From NCBI RefSeq assembly GCF_001954195.1, contig NZ_MBES01000069.1:1-64000 (forward strand): 64,000 bases of DNA, in the 5' to 3' direction. A program made the translations under genes and the position numbers. How positions within the stretch are numbered: position 1 is the stretch's first letter; each line of letters opens with the position of its first letter. The notes beneath the pieces were generated by a model, which worked only from the letters and a program-made list of their open reading frames with translations, was not told the origin of the DNA and did no database searches. This document shows, in pieces, positions 14,399-21,893 of this stretch. This DNA is from Mycobacterium sp. IS-1264. GTDB lineage: Bacteria > Actinomycetota > Actinomycetes > Mycobacteriales > Mycobacteriaceae.

Positions 14399-15175
14399 AT
14401 GGCTGTGGAACCGGTATACGGGACTGTCATCCAGCTTGCCCGGTTGGTCTGGCGCATCCAGGGCCTGAAGATCACCGTGTCCGGGGTCGAGAATCTGCCG
14501 ACCAGCGGCGGGGCGGTCGTCGCGATCAACCACACCGGCTACCTCGACTTCACCTTCGCCGGTTTGCCCGCCTACAAGCAGGGCCTGGGCCGCAAAGTGC
14601 GGTTCATGGCCAAGCAGGAGGTCTTCGACCACAAGATCACCGGGCCGATCATGCGCAGCCTGCGGCACATCTCGGTGGACCGGCTGGACGGGGCAGCGTC
14701 GTACGAAGCCGCCGTCCGGATGCTGAAGGACGGCGAGCTGGTCGGGGTGTACCCCGAGGCCACGATCAGCCGCAGTTTCGAGATCAAGGAGTTCAAGTCG
14801 GGTGCCACCCGGATGGCGGTCGAGGCGGGCGTGCCGATCGTTCCGCACATCGTCTGGGGTGCGCAACGGATCTGGACCAAGGGCCATCCCAAGAAACTGC
14901 TTCGCCCGAAGGTGCCGATCACGGTGCTGGTCGGCGAGCCGATCGCACCGACACTGGCGATCGAGGACCTGAAGGGCCTGCTGCACTCGCGCATGCAACA
15001 CCTGCTGGAACGGGCGCAGGAACAATATGGGCCGCATCCCGCCGGGGAGTTCTGGGTGCCGCACCGGCTGGGCGGTGGCGCTCCGTCGTTGGCCGAGGCG
15101 TCCCGCATCGAGGCCGAGGAGGCGGCCGCGCGCGCGGCCCGTCGCGCCCAGGCCGCAGGAGCGTCGGAGTCGTAA
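14399..15175 (+). CDS. 1-acylglycerol-3-phosphate O-acyltransferase (PlsC-like), paralogue 1
   Basis: 258-aa LPLAT/PlsC-family acyltransferase. The catalytic HX4D motif is NHTGYLD (H45, D50), and VGVYPEATISRSF is the glycerophosphate-binding EGT-like motif in its mycobacterial form. Expected to transfer acyl groups to lysophosphatidate or a related lipid at the membrane; the exact acceptor is unknown. It is the first of three tandem paralogues that share NHT and PEATISRSFE almost verbatim, corresponding to Rv3816c-Rv3815c-Rv3814c. It is followed after 3 bp by the second copy, so this is an operon. The alanine/glutamate-rich C-terminus differs among the copies. Confidence 0.9.
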   Translation: MAVEPVYGTVIQLARLVWRIQGLKITVSGVENLPTSGGAVVAINHTGYLDFTFAGLPAYKQGLGRKVRFMAKQEVFDHKITGPIMRSLRHISVDRLDGAASYEAAVRMLKDGELVGVYPEATISRSFEIKEFKSGATRMAVEAGVPIVPHIVWGAQRIWTKGHPKKLLRPKVPITVLVGEPIAPTLAIEDLKGLLHSRMQHLLERAQEQYGPHPAGEFWVPHRLGGGAPSLAEASRIEAEEAAARAARRAQAAGASES

Positions 15176-15178
15176 TCG

Positions 15179-15946
15179 ATGGTGGAGCCGACCTTCCGCA
15201 CGCTCGAGATCATGGCGCAGCTGGTCGTGATGGCGACCGGCACGCAGATCACCTACCGCGGCGAGGAGAACATTCCCGCCCGCGGCGGCGCGGTGGTGGC
15301 CATCAATCACACCAGCTACGTCGACTTTCTGCCGGCCGCGCTGGCCATGCACCGCCGCGGCCGTCGACTGCGGTTCATGATCAAGGCGGAAATGCAACGG
15401 GTGAAGGTCGTCAACTTCCTGATCAAGCACACGAAGACCATCCCGGTGGATCGAGACGCCGGCGCCGCCGCCTATGCGGTGGCCGTACAGCGACTCCGTG
15501 AGGGGGAGCTGGTCGGGGTCTACCCCGAGGCCACCATCAGCCGAAGCTTCGAGCTCAAGGAATTCAAGACCGGCGCCGCCCGCATGGCCCTCGAAGCCGA
15601 TGTCCCGATCGTTCCCGTGATCGTCTGGGGCGCGCAGCGGATCTGGACCAAGGACCACCCACGACACATCGGCCGTCACAAGGTGCCGGTCATCGTGCAG
15701 GTGGGCCCGCCGCTGCGAGCCGCCGACGACATGGCGCGAACCAACGCCGCGCTACGCGAGTCGATGAGCGCGCTGCTGGAGCGGGCCCAGGCGGGATATC
15801 CGCGTCCGCCGGGTGCCTATTGGGTGCCGCGCCGGCTGGGCGGCGGCGCACCGACGTTGGCCGAGGCTGCTCAGATCGAAGCCGACGAGGCCGCGGCCCG
15901 ACTGGCCGACAAGGCCGCAAACCATACCCCGCATCGATCGCGGTAG
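15179..15946 (+). CDS. 1-acylglycerol-3-phosphate O-acyltransferase (PlsC-like), paralogue 2
   Basis: 255-aa PlsC-family protein. HX4D is NHTSYVD (H44, D49), and YPEATISRSFELKEFK is shared with its neighbours. N-terminal residues (MVEPTFRTLEIMAQL) look amphipathic rather than a signal peptide, suiting a membrane-associated cytoplasmic enzyme. It begins 3 bp after the stop of paralogue 1 and ends 16 bp before paralogue 3. The spacing and similarity indicate tandem duplication in one transcript; whether the three differ in acyl-chain or acceptor preference cannot be read from sequence. Confidence 0.9.
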   Translation: MVEPTFRTLEIMAQLVVMATGTQITYRGEENIPARGGAVVAINHTSYVDFLPAALAMHRRGRRLRFMIKAEMQRVKVVNFLIKHTKTIPVDRDAGAAAYAVAVQRLREGELVGVYPEATISRSFELKEFKTGAARMALEADVPIVPVIVWGAQRIWTKDHPRHIGRHKVPVIVQVGPPLRAADDMARTNAALRESMSALLERAQAGYPRPPGAYWVPRRLGGGAPTLAEAAQIEADEAAARLADKAANHTPHRSR

Positions 15947-15962
15947 GGCGAAGGAGAAGGAC

Positions 15963-16748
15963 ATGGCAAACGCCTTTTACCGGTTCGGCGAGTTGATCGT
16001 CCCACCGGTGGTCGCAATGCAGGGAACCAAATTCACCTACCGCGGCCTGGAGAACATTCCGCAGCGCGGCGGCGCGATACTCGCCCAGAACCACACCAGC
16101 TATCTGGACTGGCTTCCGACGATGCTGGCCGTAAAGGAACGCGGCCGTCGCATGTACTTCATGATCAAGGCCGAGATGGGCGAGGTGAAGTCGGTCAACT
16201 ACGTGATCAAGCACGCCCGCCTCATCCCGGTGGACCGCCGGAGCGGACACGGCGCTTTCGACGTCGCCGTGCAGCGGCTGCGCGAGGGCGAACTCATCGG
16301 TATGCACCCCGAGGCGACCATCAGCCGCAGCTTCGAGCTCAGGGAATTCAAGACCGGTGCCGCGCGGATGGCGCTGGACGCCCAGGCGCCAATCCTTCCC
16401 GTGGTCGTCTGGGGCGCGCATCGGATTTGGCCCAAGGACCATCCAAAGAAGGTGTGGCGCAACAAGGTTCCGATCACCGTGGCGATCGGCCGGCCGTTAC
16501 CGCCCCGCGGCACCCCGGAGCAAATCAACGTCGCGCTGCGCACCGCAATGAACGAGTTGCTCTATCAAGTGCAGGAGGAGTATCCGCACCCCGAGGGCGA
16601 GTACTGGGTTCCGCGGCGCCTCGGCGGCAGCGCGCCCAGCCGGGAAGATTCCCAGGCCATCCGGCTGTCCGAATTGCAGGAGCGGATCAAGCGGCACGGA
16701 ACTGATGGCGTGACCCGTCCGGGGCAATCCCAAAGCGGATTGCATTGA
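15963..16748 (+). CDS. 1-acylglycerol-3-phosphate O-acyltransferase (PlsC-like), paralogue 3
   Basis: 261-aa PlsC-family protein with HX4D at NHTSYLD (H44, D49) and HPEATISRSFELREFK, where the His replaces the Tyr of the other copies. The ATG at 15963 has a good AAGGAGAAGG ribosome-binding sequence. The stop overlaps the TTG start of the HAD phosphatase gene, so the phosphatase is probably translated in coupling. The pairing of lysophosphatidate-type acyltransferases with a phosphatase suggests lipid remodelling, but this is inference. Confidence 0.9.
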   Translation: MANAFYRFGELIVPPVVAMQGTKFTYRGLENIPQRGGAILAQNHTSYLDWLPTMLAVKERGRRMYFMIKAEMGEVKSVNYVIKHARLIPVDRRSGHGAFDVAVQRLREGELIGMHPEATISRSFELREFKTGAARMALDAQAPILPVVVWGAHRIWPKDHPKKVWRNKVPITVAIGRPLPPRGTPEQINVALRTAMNELLYQVQEEYPHPEGEYWVPRRLGGSAPSREDSQAIRLSELQERIKRHGTDGVTRPGQSQSGLH

Positions 16749-17569
16749 CCGACCCGATATTGCCGGCGCTCATCGCATGCGACGTCGACGGCACCTTGTT
16801 CGACGGAAACGAAACCATCTCCCCGCGCACCCGCGCTGCGATCCGCGCCGCGGTGGCCGCGGGCGCTCAGTTCGTCGTCGCGACCGGCCGCCCCCCGCGC
16901 TGGATACGCCCGGTCGTCGACGCCCTCGGGTTCGCGCCAATGGCGGTGTGTGCCAACGGCGCCGTCGTCTACGACCCCGAGTCCGACCGGGTGGTGTCCG
17001 CACGCACGCTGTCGGTCGACACCCTGGCCGAGTTGGCCGAAATCGCGACCCGCTCGATCCCGGGCGCGGGCCTGGCCGTCGAGCGGATCGGCGAACGTGC
17101 GCATGACACCGCAACGCCTCAGTTCATCAGCTCGCCGGGCTACGAGCATGCGTGGCTGAACCCGGACAACACCGAGGTGTCGATCCAGGACCTGCTCAGC
17201 GCACCGGCGATCAAGCTGCTGATCCGCAAGGCCGGTGCCCGCAGCGAGGACATGGCCGCCGAACTGACCAAGCACGTCGGGATAGAGGGCGACATCACCT
17301 TCTCCACCAACAACGGGCTGGTGGAGGTCGTCCCGCTGGGGATCAGCAAGGCCACCGGCGTCGAGGAGGTCGCCAAACCGCTGGGCATCGCCGATCACGA
17401 GGTGGTGGCCTTCGGCGACATGCCCAACGACGTGCCGCTGCTGCGGTGGGCGGGCCGCGGCGTGGCGATGGGGAATGCGCATCCGGACGTGCGAGCCGCC
17501 GCCGATGAGGTCACCGCGACTAACGACGACGACGGGGTTGCGCGGGTGCTGGAACGCTGGTGGCACTAG
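16745..17569 (+). CDS. HAD-superfamily (Cof-type) hydrolase
   Basis: 274-aa haloacid-dehalogenase-superfamily phosphatase, Cof subfamily. Motif I is ACDVDGTLFDGN (nucleophile and acid/base Asp), motif II VVATGRPP, motif III Lys in NNGLVEVVPLGISKATG, and motif IV VVAFGDMPNDVPLL. A C2 cap lies between motifs II and III. Starts at TTG (16745), which overlaps the upstream stop (TTGA); no better start was seen, and the N-terminus matches the family. Equivalent to Rv3813c. Likely a sugar- or nucleotide-phosphate phosphatase of unknown specificity. Confidence 0.88.
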   Translation: MTDPILPALIACDVDGTLFDGNETISPRTRAAIRAAVAAGAQFVVATGRPPRWIRPVVDALGFAPMAVCANGAVVYDPESDRVVSARTLSVDTLAELAEIATRSIPGAGLAVERIGERAHDTATPQFISSPGYEHAWLNPDNTEVSIQDLLSAPAIKLLIRKAGARSEDMAAELTKHVGIEGDITFSTNNGLVEVVPLGISKATGVEEVAKPLGIADHEVVAFGDMPNDVPLLRWAGRGVAMGNAHPDVRAAADEVTATNDDDGVARVLERWWH

Positions 17570-17630
17570 CGACCGATGGGCCAGGGAAGTTCACTGCCCG
17601 CACGGGTAGCAAATGTGGCAGACTGCCCGC

Positions 17631-18266
17631 GTGCCCGCGGATCAAAAGCCGCCGAACGGCGGCGAGCCTGACGGCGATAAGCCCGCGCCGGTCGAGCCAC
17701 CCGAGGGCGACGACGCCGGCTCGGAGGTAGACGACTCCGAGCAGTTCCCGTCCGGCGGCAGCATGGAGTTCCAGGACGCGGCCACGACCAAGCCGCGGCC
17801 CGCAACGCCGGCCGAGCTGCGCGCGCGGGAGAAGTTCGCCAAAAAACAGCAGGAGGCCGAGGAGGCGCGACTCGAAGCGGAAGCCAAGCGGCGCCGGCAG
17901 CGCCGGGTGCTGATGGGTTCCGCGGCCGCCGTGGGCGTGGTGGGAGTCGTTGCGGCTCTGGGGTATTGGGCGTTGTCGGCGCCCACCGTGACCGCCCAAT
18001 GCGTCCGGGACGACCCGAACGGCCAGCCGGTGATCGTGCCGGACAGTTACTGCACCGATCACACGGCGGGCCTCAACGGATTCTTCTTCTACGGCGGACA
18101 CCAGTACCGCTACTACTACGGCAGCTCGGGACCGGTGGGCTCGCGCCCGATCGGCGGGACGACGAGCGCGCCCAAGGGCGCAACGATCAAGACCAAGTCG
18201 GGCTCCACCATTTCCCGTGGCGGGCTGGGCGGCAAGCTCGGCGGCGGCAAGGGCAGCGGTTCGTGA
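17631..18266 (+). CDS. YgiB/DUF1190-like membrane-anchored protein with Gly-rich RGG tail
   Basis: 211-aa protein. The acidic/proline-rich cytoplasmic N-terminus (about 1-60) is followed by a charged coiled-coil-like stretch (about 65-96, rich in Glu/Ala/Lys/Arg), one transmembrane helix (about 98-120) and an exported domain. That domain has a Cys pair (QCVRDDPNGQPVIVPDSYC), a Tyr/Phe-rich segment (FFFYGG, YRYYYGSS), and a Ser/Gly/Lys tail containing TISRGGLGGKLGGG. The RGGLG tail resembles the RGGFG near the C-terminus of E. coli YgiB (as I recall it), and the partner gene also matches the YgiB-YgiC pairing. GTG at 17631 assumed; ATG at 17613 is possible. The stop overlaps the ligase start. 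The protein could be the acceptor for the ligase; this is untested. Confidence 0.7.
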   Translation: MPADQKPPNGGEPDGDKPAPVEPPEGDDAGSEVDDSEQFPSGGSMEFQDAATTKPRPATPAELRAREKFAKKQQEAEEARLEAEAKRRRQRRVLMGSAAAVGVVGVVAALGYWALSAPTVTAQCVRDDPNGQPVIVPDSYCTDHTAGLNGFFFYGGHQYRYYYGSSGPVGSRPIGGTTSAPKGATIKTKSGSTISRGGLGGKLGGGKGSGS

Positions 18267-19429
18267 AGCGCGGCAGGGAAAAGCCGCGGCCGAACTGGCG
18301 GTCGATCGTCGAATCGCAGGGGCTGGTGTACGGAACGCCGGCACGTGACGCCCGCGGCGCGGACCGCCCGTATTGGGACGAGTCGGTGTACTACGAATTC
18401 GACATGGACGAGATCCTGGCGCTGGAAGCCGACGTCGAGCTGCTGCACTCGATGTGCCTGAACGCCGTCGAGCAGGTGGTGCTGATGGAGCGGTACGCGG
18501 ATTTCGGCCTGCCGGAATGGAGTTGGCAGCCGATCGCCGAATCGTGGCGCCGTTCCGACCCCCATGTGTACGGGCGCTTCGACCTGCGCTACGACGGGAG
18601 ACGCCCGGCGGTGCTGCTCGAGTACAACGCCGATACACCCACGACGCTGCTGGAAGCCGCCATCCTGCAGTGGTATTGGCTCAAGGACAAATTCCCCGGC
18701 GACGACCAGTGGAACTCGCTGCACGAACAGCTGGTCGCCCGCTGGAAGCAGTTGCGGGACCTGCTACCCAACAACGAGCTGCACTTGAGTTGGTCCGGGG
18801 TGGAGGCCACCGGCGAAGACCAGATCACGACCACCTACATGCAGGAAACCGCGGCCGAGGCGGGCTTTTCGACCGTCGGCTTGATGATCGAGGACCTGGG
18901 TTGGGACTCCGCCCTGCAGCGTTTCGTCGACCTGGAAGAGGATCCGATCCACGCGATCTTCAAGCTCTACCCGTGGGAATGGGTGCTCGACGACGAGTTT
19001 GGCCACAACGTCGTGTCGAGTCTGCCGCAGACGATGTGGATCGAGCCGCTGTGGAAGACGCTGCTGTCGAACAAGGCGATCCTGGCGATGCTGTGGGAGA
19101 TGTATCCGGGCCACCCGAACCTTTTACCCGCATACATCGACGACCCGCATGAGCTCACCGAGTACGTCCGCAAGCCCAAGCTCGGCCGCGAGGGAGCGAA
19201 CGTCACCGTCGTAGGCGCGGGATTGGAGACCGCCACCGGCGGGGTCTATGGCGAAGAGGGGTTCGTTTACCAACTGCTGGACCCACTGCCGGAGTTCGAC
19301 GACATGCGGCCCGCGCTGGGTGCCTGGATCGTCGGCGACTCGGCGGCCGGACTGGGCATCCGCGAGACCGGCGGACTGATCACCGACGACGGCGCAGCCT
19401 TCGTCCCGCATCGAATCCTGCAGAAATGA
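18263..19429 (+). CDS. glutathionylspermidine-synthase-family ATP-grasp ligase (YgiC/YjfC-like)
   Basis: 388-aa stand-alone ATP-grasp amidoligase, the same length class as E. coli YgiC and lacking the amidase half of true GspS. Family hallmarks: RPYWDESVYYEFDMDEI near the N-terminus, EYNADTPTTLLE at 120-131, YPWEWVLDDEFG, the nucleotide/metal-binding REGAN at 309-313, and VVGDSAAGLGIRET at the end. Such enzymes form amide bonds between a peptide carboxylate and an amine such as a polyamine. Mycobacteria make mycothiol instead of glutathione, so the true substrates are probably different. GTG start at 18263 overlaps the previous stop (GTGA). Followed by a DUF350 gene 16 bp downstream. Confidence 0.86.
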   Translation: MKRGREKPRPNWRSIVESQGLVYGTPARDARGADRPYWDESVYYEFDMDEILALEADVELLHSMCLNAVEQVVLMERYADFGLPEWSWQPIAESWRRSDPHVYGRFDLRYDGRRPAVLLEYNADTPTTLLEAAILQWYWLKDKFPGDDQWNSLHEQLVARWKQLRDLLPNNELHLSWSGVEATGEDQITTTYMQETAAEAGFSTVGLMIEDLGWDSALQRFVDLEEDPIHAIFKLYPWEWVLDDEFGHNVVSSLPQTMWIEPLWKTLLSNKAILAMLWEMYPGHPNLLPAYIDDPHELTEYVRKPKLGREGANVTVVGAGLETATGGVYGEEGFVYQLLDPLPEFDDMRPALGAWIVGDSAAGLGIRETGGLITDDGAAFVPHRILQK

Positions 19430-19445
19430 ACGGAGTTGATCATCG

Positions 19446-19913
19446 ATGACAACAATCGCCGCGCTGAATTCGAGCTACTGGGATGCGGGCTACATGAGCG
19501 TGCTCGGCCGCGGTGCCGGGGCGATCTTCTTGTACGCGATCGTCGGCTTGGTGCTGATGATGATCGGGTTCTATGCGATCGACCTCACCACACCGGGACC
19601 GCTGCGCAAGATGGTGGACGGGGGAAAACCGAACGCCATCATCGTCGCGGCGGCCGGAATGGTCAGCATGGCGCTCATCGTCGTGCTGGCCATCTACTCG
19701 TCGTCGGGAAAGCTGCTCGAGGGGCTGGTGGGCTCGGCGGTCTTCGGGATCGTGGGGATCGTGGCGCAGGTGGTGATGATGCGGATCGCGGCGATGGTGA
19801 TCGGGATCGACATGGACGCATTGTTCGCCTCCGAGGAGTTCAACTACGAGGCGCTGATGGTGGCCGCGGCTCAGTTCGCCCTGGGCATCGTGGTTGCCGT
19901 CGCGATTCTCTAA
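19446..19913 (+). CDS. DUF350-domain membrane protein (YjfL-like)
   Basis: 155-aa integral membrane protein with four predicted helices (about 25-45, 65-85, 92-112, 133-154), a conserved DLTTPG at the first loop, and little else polar. DUF350 proteins are small four-helix membrane proteins that repeatedly occur beside YgiC/YjfC-type ligases and polyamine synthases; no transport activity is established. Ribosome-binding GGAG lies 12 bp before the ATG at 19446. It ends 2 bp from the stop of the convergent decarboxylase/spermidine-synthase fusion gene, an unusually tight junction that ties the two units together. Confidence 0.84.
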   Translation: MTTIAALNSSYWDAGYMSVLGRGAGAIFLYAIVGLVLMMIGFYAIDLTTPGPLRKMVDGGKPNAIIVAAAGMVSMALIVVLAIYSSSGKLLEGLVGSAVFGIVGIVAQVVMMRIAAMVIGIDMDALFASEEFNYEALMVAAAQFALGIVVAVAIL

Positions 19914-19915
19914 CG

Positions 19916-21850
19916 CTAGCGGGCTGGCTTGTCGCGCAGCGACTTCGGCGGGATCGTGGCTCCGACGAGCGCGTCGGCGTCGATGGTGCGGGGTCGGTAG
20001 GCCAGCGACGGCAATCTCGCAGACATCACGGCGACGGGATCCTCGCAGACGTGGTCCAGCCCCGATAGGAATGCCCACTCGTGCTCGTCGCTACCGAAAT
20101 AGACGACGGTGTCGAATGTTTCGTGAAAGCGCCGCCACGACGCGTGCAGCGATTGGTTCCGCCACAGCGTCGGGCAGCCGGCCTGGCCGATGACGACGCG
20201 GCCGATCTTGCGGCATCGTGCCAGGAAGTCCGCGTCATACAGCCGGTTGTGCTGCGCGGGCGCCGTTCGCTCGTCGGGAAGGTCGACGACCACGATGTCG
20301 TACGGCGTACCGCACCGGGCGACGAAGTCCCAGCCGTCGCCGTAATGCATCGCGACCGGGCCGAGTCCGCTTTCCGCCCTGCGCAGTTCGTCCACCGTGT
20401 AGCCGTAGGGCAGATGCGCCGCGCATAGCCGGACCGCTTCGCGATCGATGTCGACGTGGTCGACGTGCGTCGCCCCGGCGGCGACGGCCAGCTGGCTCAC
20501 CACCCCCTCGCCGGAGCCGATGACGAGTACCCGCTCGATGCGGGCCGCCAGCAGCAGCGCCGGCACCAGCAGCGCCTCGTGGTAGACGAGCTGACTGAGC
20601 TCGGTGCTCTGACGCTCGCCGTCGGTGAATAGGGTGACGCCCTGTTCCGTGCGTCCGATCACCAGATGCTGAAACTCGGTGCGCACGTCGCAGCGGACAT
20701 CCGACAGGCGCCAGTTTCGGGTGAGCCCCGGGGCCAGCGGCTCGATGATTTCGCGGCCGGGTAAACCTTCCTCGGGCGCATTCACGAAATAGGTTGGCAG
20801 CGGCGGGAATCCGTTGAAGGCAACCGACGCGTAGCTCGCGGTATACGCGCCGGCGTCGTCGATCTCGACCCGGTCGCCGGGCCGCAGCGTGACGGGAAGC
20901 GGGTAGTGCCGGTAGAGCACGTCGTCGCCGTCGCACGTCGGTCCCGCGACCACGGCGTCATCGAGCGGATCGCCGTCGCGGCCGGTCCGCAGGCGATACC
21001 GGATGTACTCGTTCTCGGTTTCGGCCAGACCCCCGTAACGGCCGACGTCGAGGTAGACCCAGCGCCGGTCGTCGGTACCGGTCCGGACCGTTGCCACCTC
21101 GCACCGGATCGTGCCGGCGGAACCCACCAGCGCCCGTCCCGGTTCGACCACAAGCCGCGGCGGATCGGCGCCGAAGAGGCGTGCCAGGGCCGACATCAAG
21201 GCCTCGGCGAACGTCTCGAGGGGCGGCGCGTCAGCGGCATACGCGAGGGGGAACCCGCCCCCCACGTTGACCGTCGTGAGATCGCCCACCGCATCGAATA
21301 CCGTTGCGGCGGCGCGTATTCCGAGTTCCCATGCGGCCGGGTCGAGCTGTTGCGAGCCGACGTGGAACGATACGCCGTCGGGGCGCAGCCCGAGGCGGCG
21401 GGCGCCACCGAGCAACTCCGCGGCCTGCGCGGGTGTGCAGCCGAACTTGTGGCCGAACGGCGTCACCGACGACGGGAAGCCCGGCCCAATGCGGCATTCC
21501 ACCGCCGCCCCGGGGGCGTGGGCGGCGATCGTCGCCAGACCGTGCTCGGTGTCGAACGCAAACCGCCGAACCCCGCGCGCGTGGGCCCGAGCCAGCTCCG
21601 CGGGTTTTTGGATGGTGTTGCCGAAGCTCAGTAGGCTCCCGTCGATGCCGGCGTCGACGCACGCGTCGACCTCGCCGATGGAGGCGACGTCGAACGCGGC
21701 GCCCTCGCCGGCGAGCAGAAGCAGGATCGGCTCGGCGGGGTTCGCCTTCACCGCGTAGCGGATCCGCGCGTCGGGCAACAACGTCCGCAGCGTCCGGAAG
21801 TTCCTGCGCACCCGGTCGAGATCGATCGTCAAATACGGCGTCTCGGGCAC
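19916..21850 (-). CDS. fusion: ornithine/lysine-decarboxylase-type PLP domain + spermidine-synthase-like domain
   Basis: 644-aa bifunctional-looking protein. Residues 1-360 are a fold-III (alanine-racemase-like) decarboxylase: PLP lysine K35 in YAVKANP, HVGSQ at 163-167, glycine loop VGGGF at 196-200, EPGR at 236-239, catalytic GPTCDG with C306/D307, and GAYTASYASVAFNGF at 334-348 as in ornithine decarboxylases. Residues ~385-610 form a spermidine-synthase-like aminopropyltransferase: DGERQSTELSQLVYHE at 410-425, IGSGEGVVSQL replacing the usual GGGDGG, acidic VDID at 466-469, and VVDLPDE in place of D-T-DP. Both domains look intact. Likely reaction chain: a diamine is produced, then aminopropylated or similarly modified. 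No speD for decarboxylated SAM lies nearby. Convergent with the ligase operon. Confidence 0.83.
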   Translation of the reverse strand: MPETPYLTIDLDRVRRNFRTLRTLLPDARIRYAVKANPAEPILLLLAGEGAAFDVASIGEVDACVDAGIDGSLLSFGNTIQKPAELARAHARGVRRFAFDTEHGLATIAAHAPGAAVECRIGPGFPSSVTPFGHKFGCTPAQAAELLGGARRLGLRPDGVSFHVGSQQLDPAAWELGIRAAATVFDAVGDLTTVNVGGGFPLAYAADAPPLETFAEALMSALARLFGADPPRLVVEPGRALVGSAGTIRCEVATVRTGTDDRRWVYLDVGRYGGLAETENEYIRYRLRTGRDGDPLDDAVVAGPTCDGDDVLYRHYPLPVTLRPGDRVEIDDAGAYTASYASVAFNGFPPLPTYFVNAPEEGLPGREIIEPLAPGLTRNWRLSDVRCDVRTEFQHLVIGRTEQGVTLFTDGERQSTELSQLVYHEALLVPALLLAARIERVLVIGSGEGVVSQLAVAAGATHVDHVDIDREAVRLCAAHLPYGYTVDELRRAESGLGPVAMHYGDGWDFVARCGTPYDIVVVDLPDERTAPAQHNRLYDADFLARCRKIGRVVIGQAGCPTLWRNQSLHASWRRFHETFDTVVYFGSDEHEWAFLSGLDHVCEDPVAVMSARLPSLAYRPRTIDADALVGATIPPKSLRDKPAR

Positions 21851-21893
21851 AGCTCGCAGACTAATGCTCCGCGCACGCGGGGGAAAACCTGGC

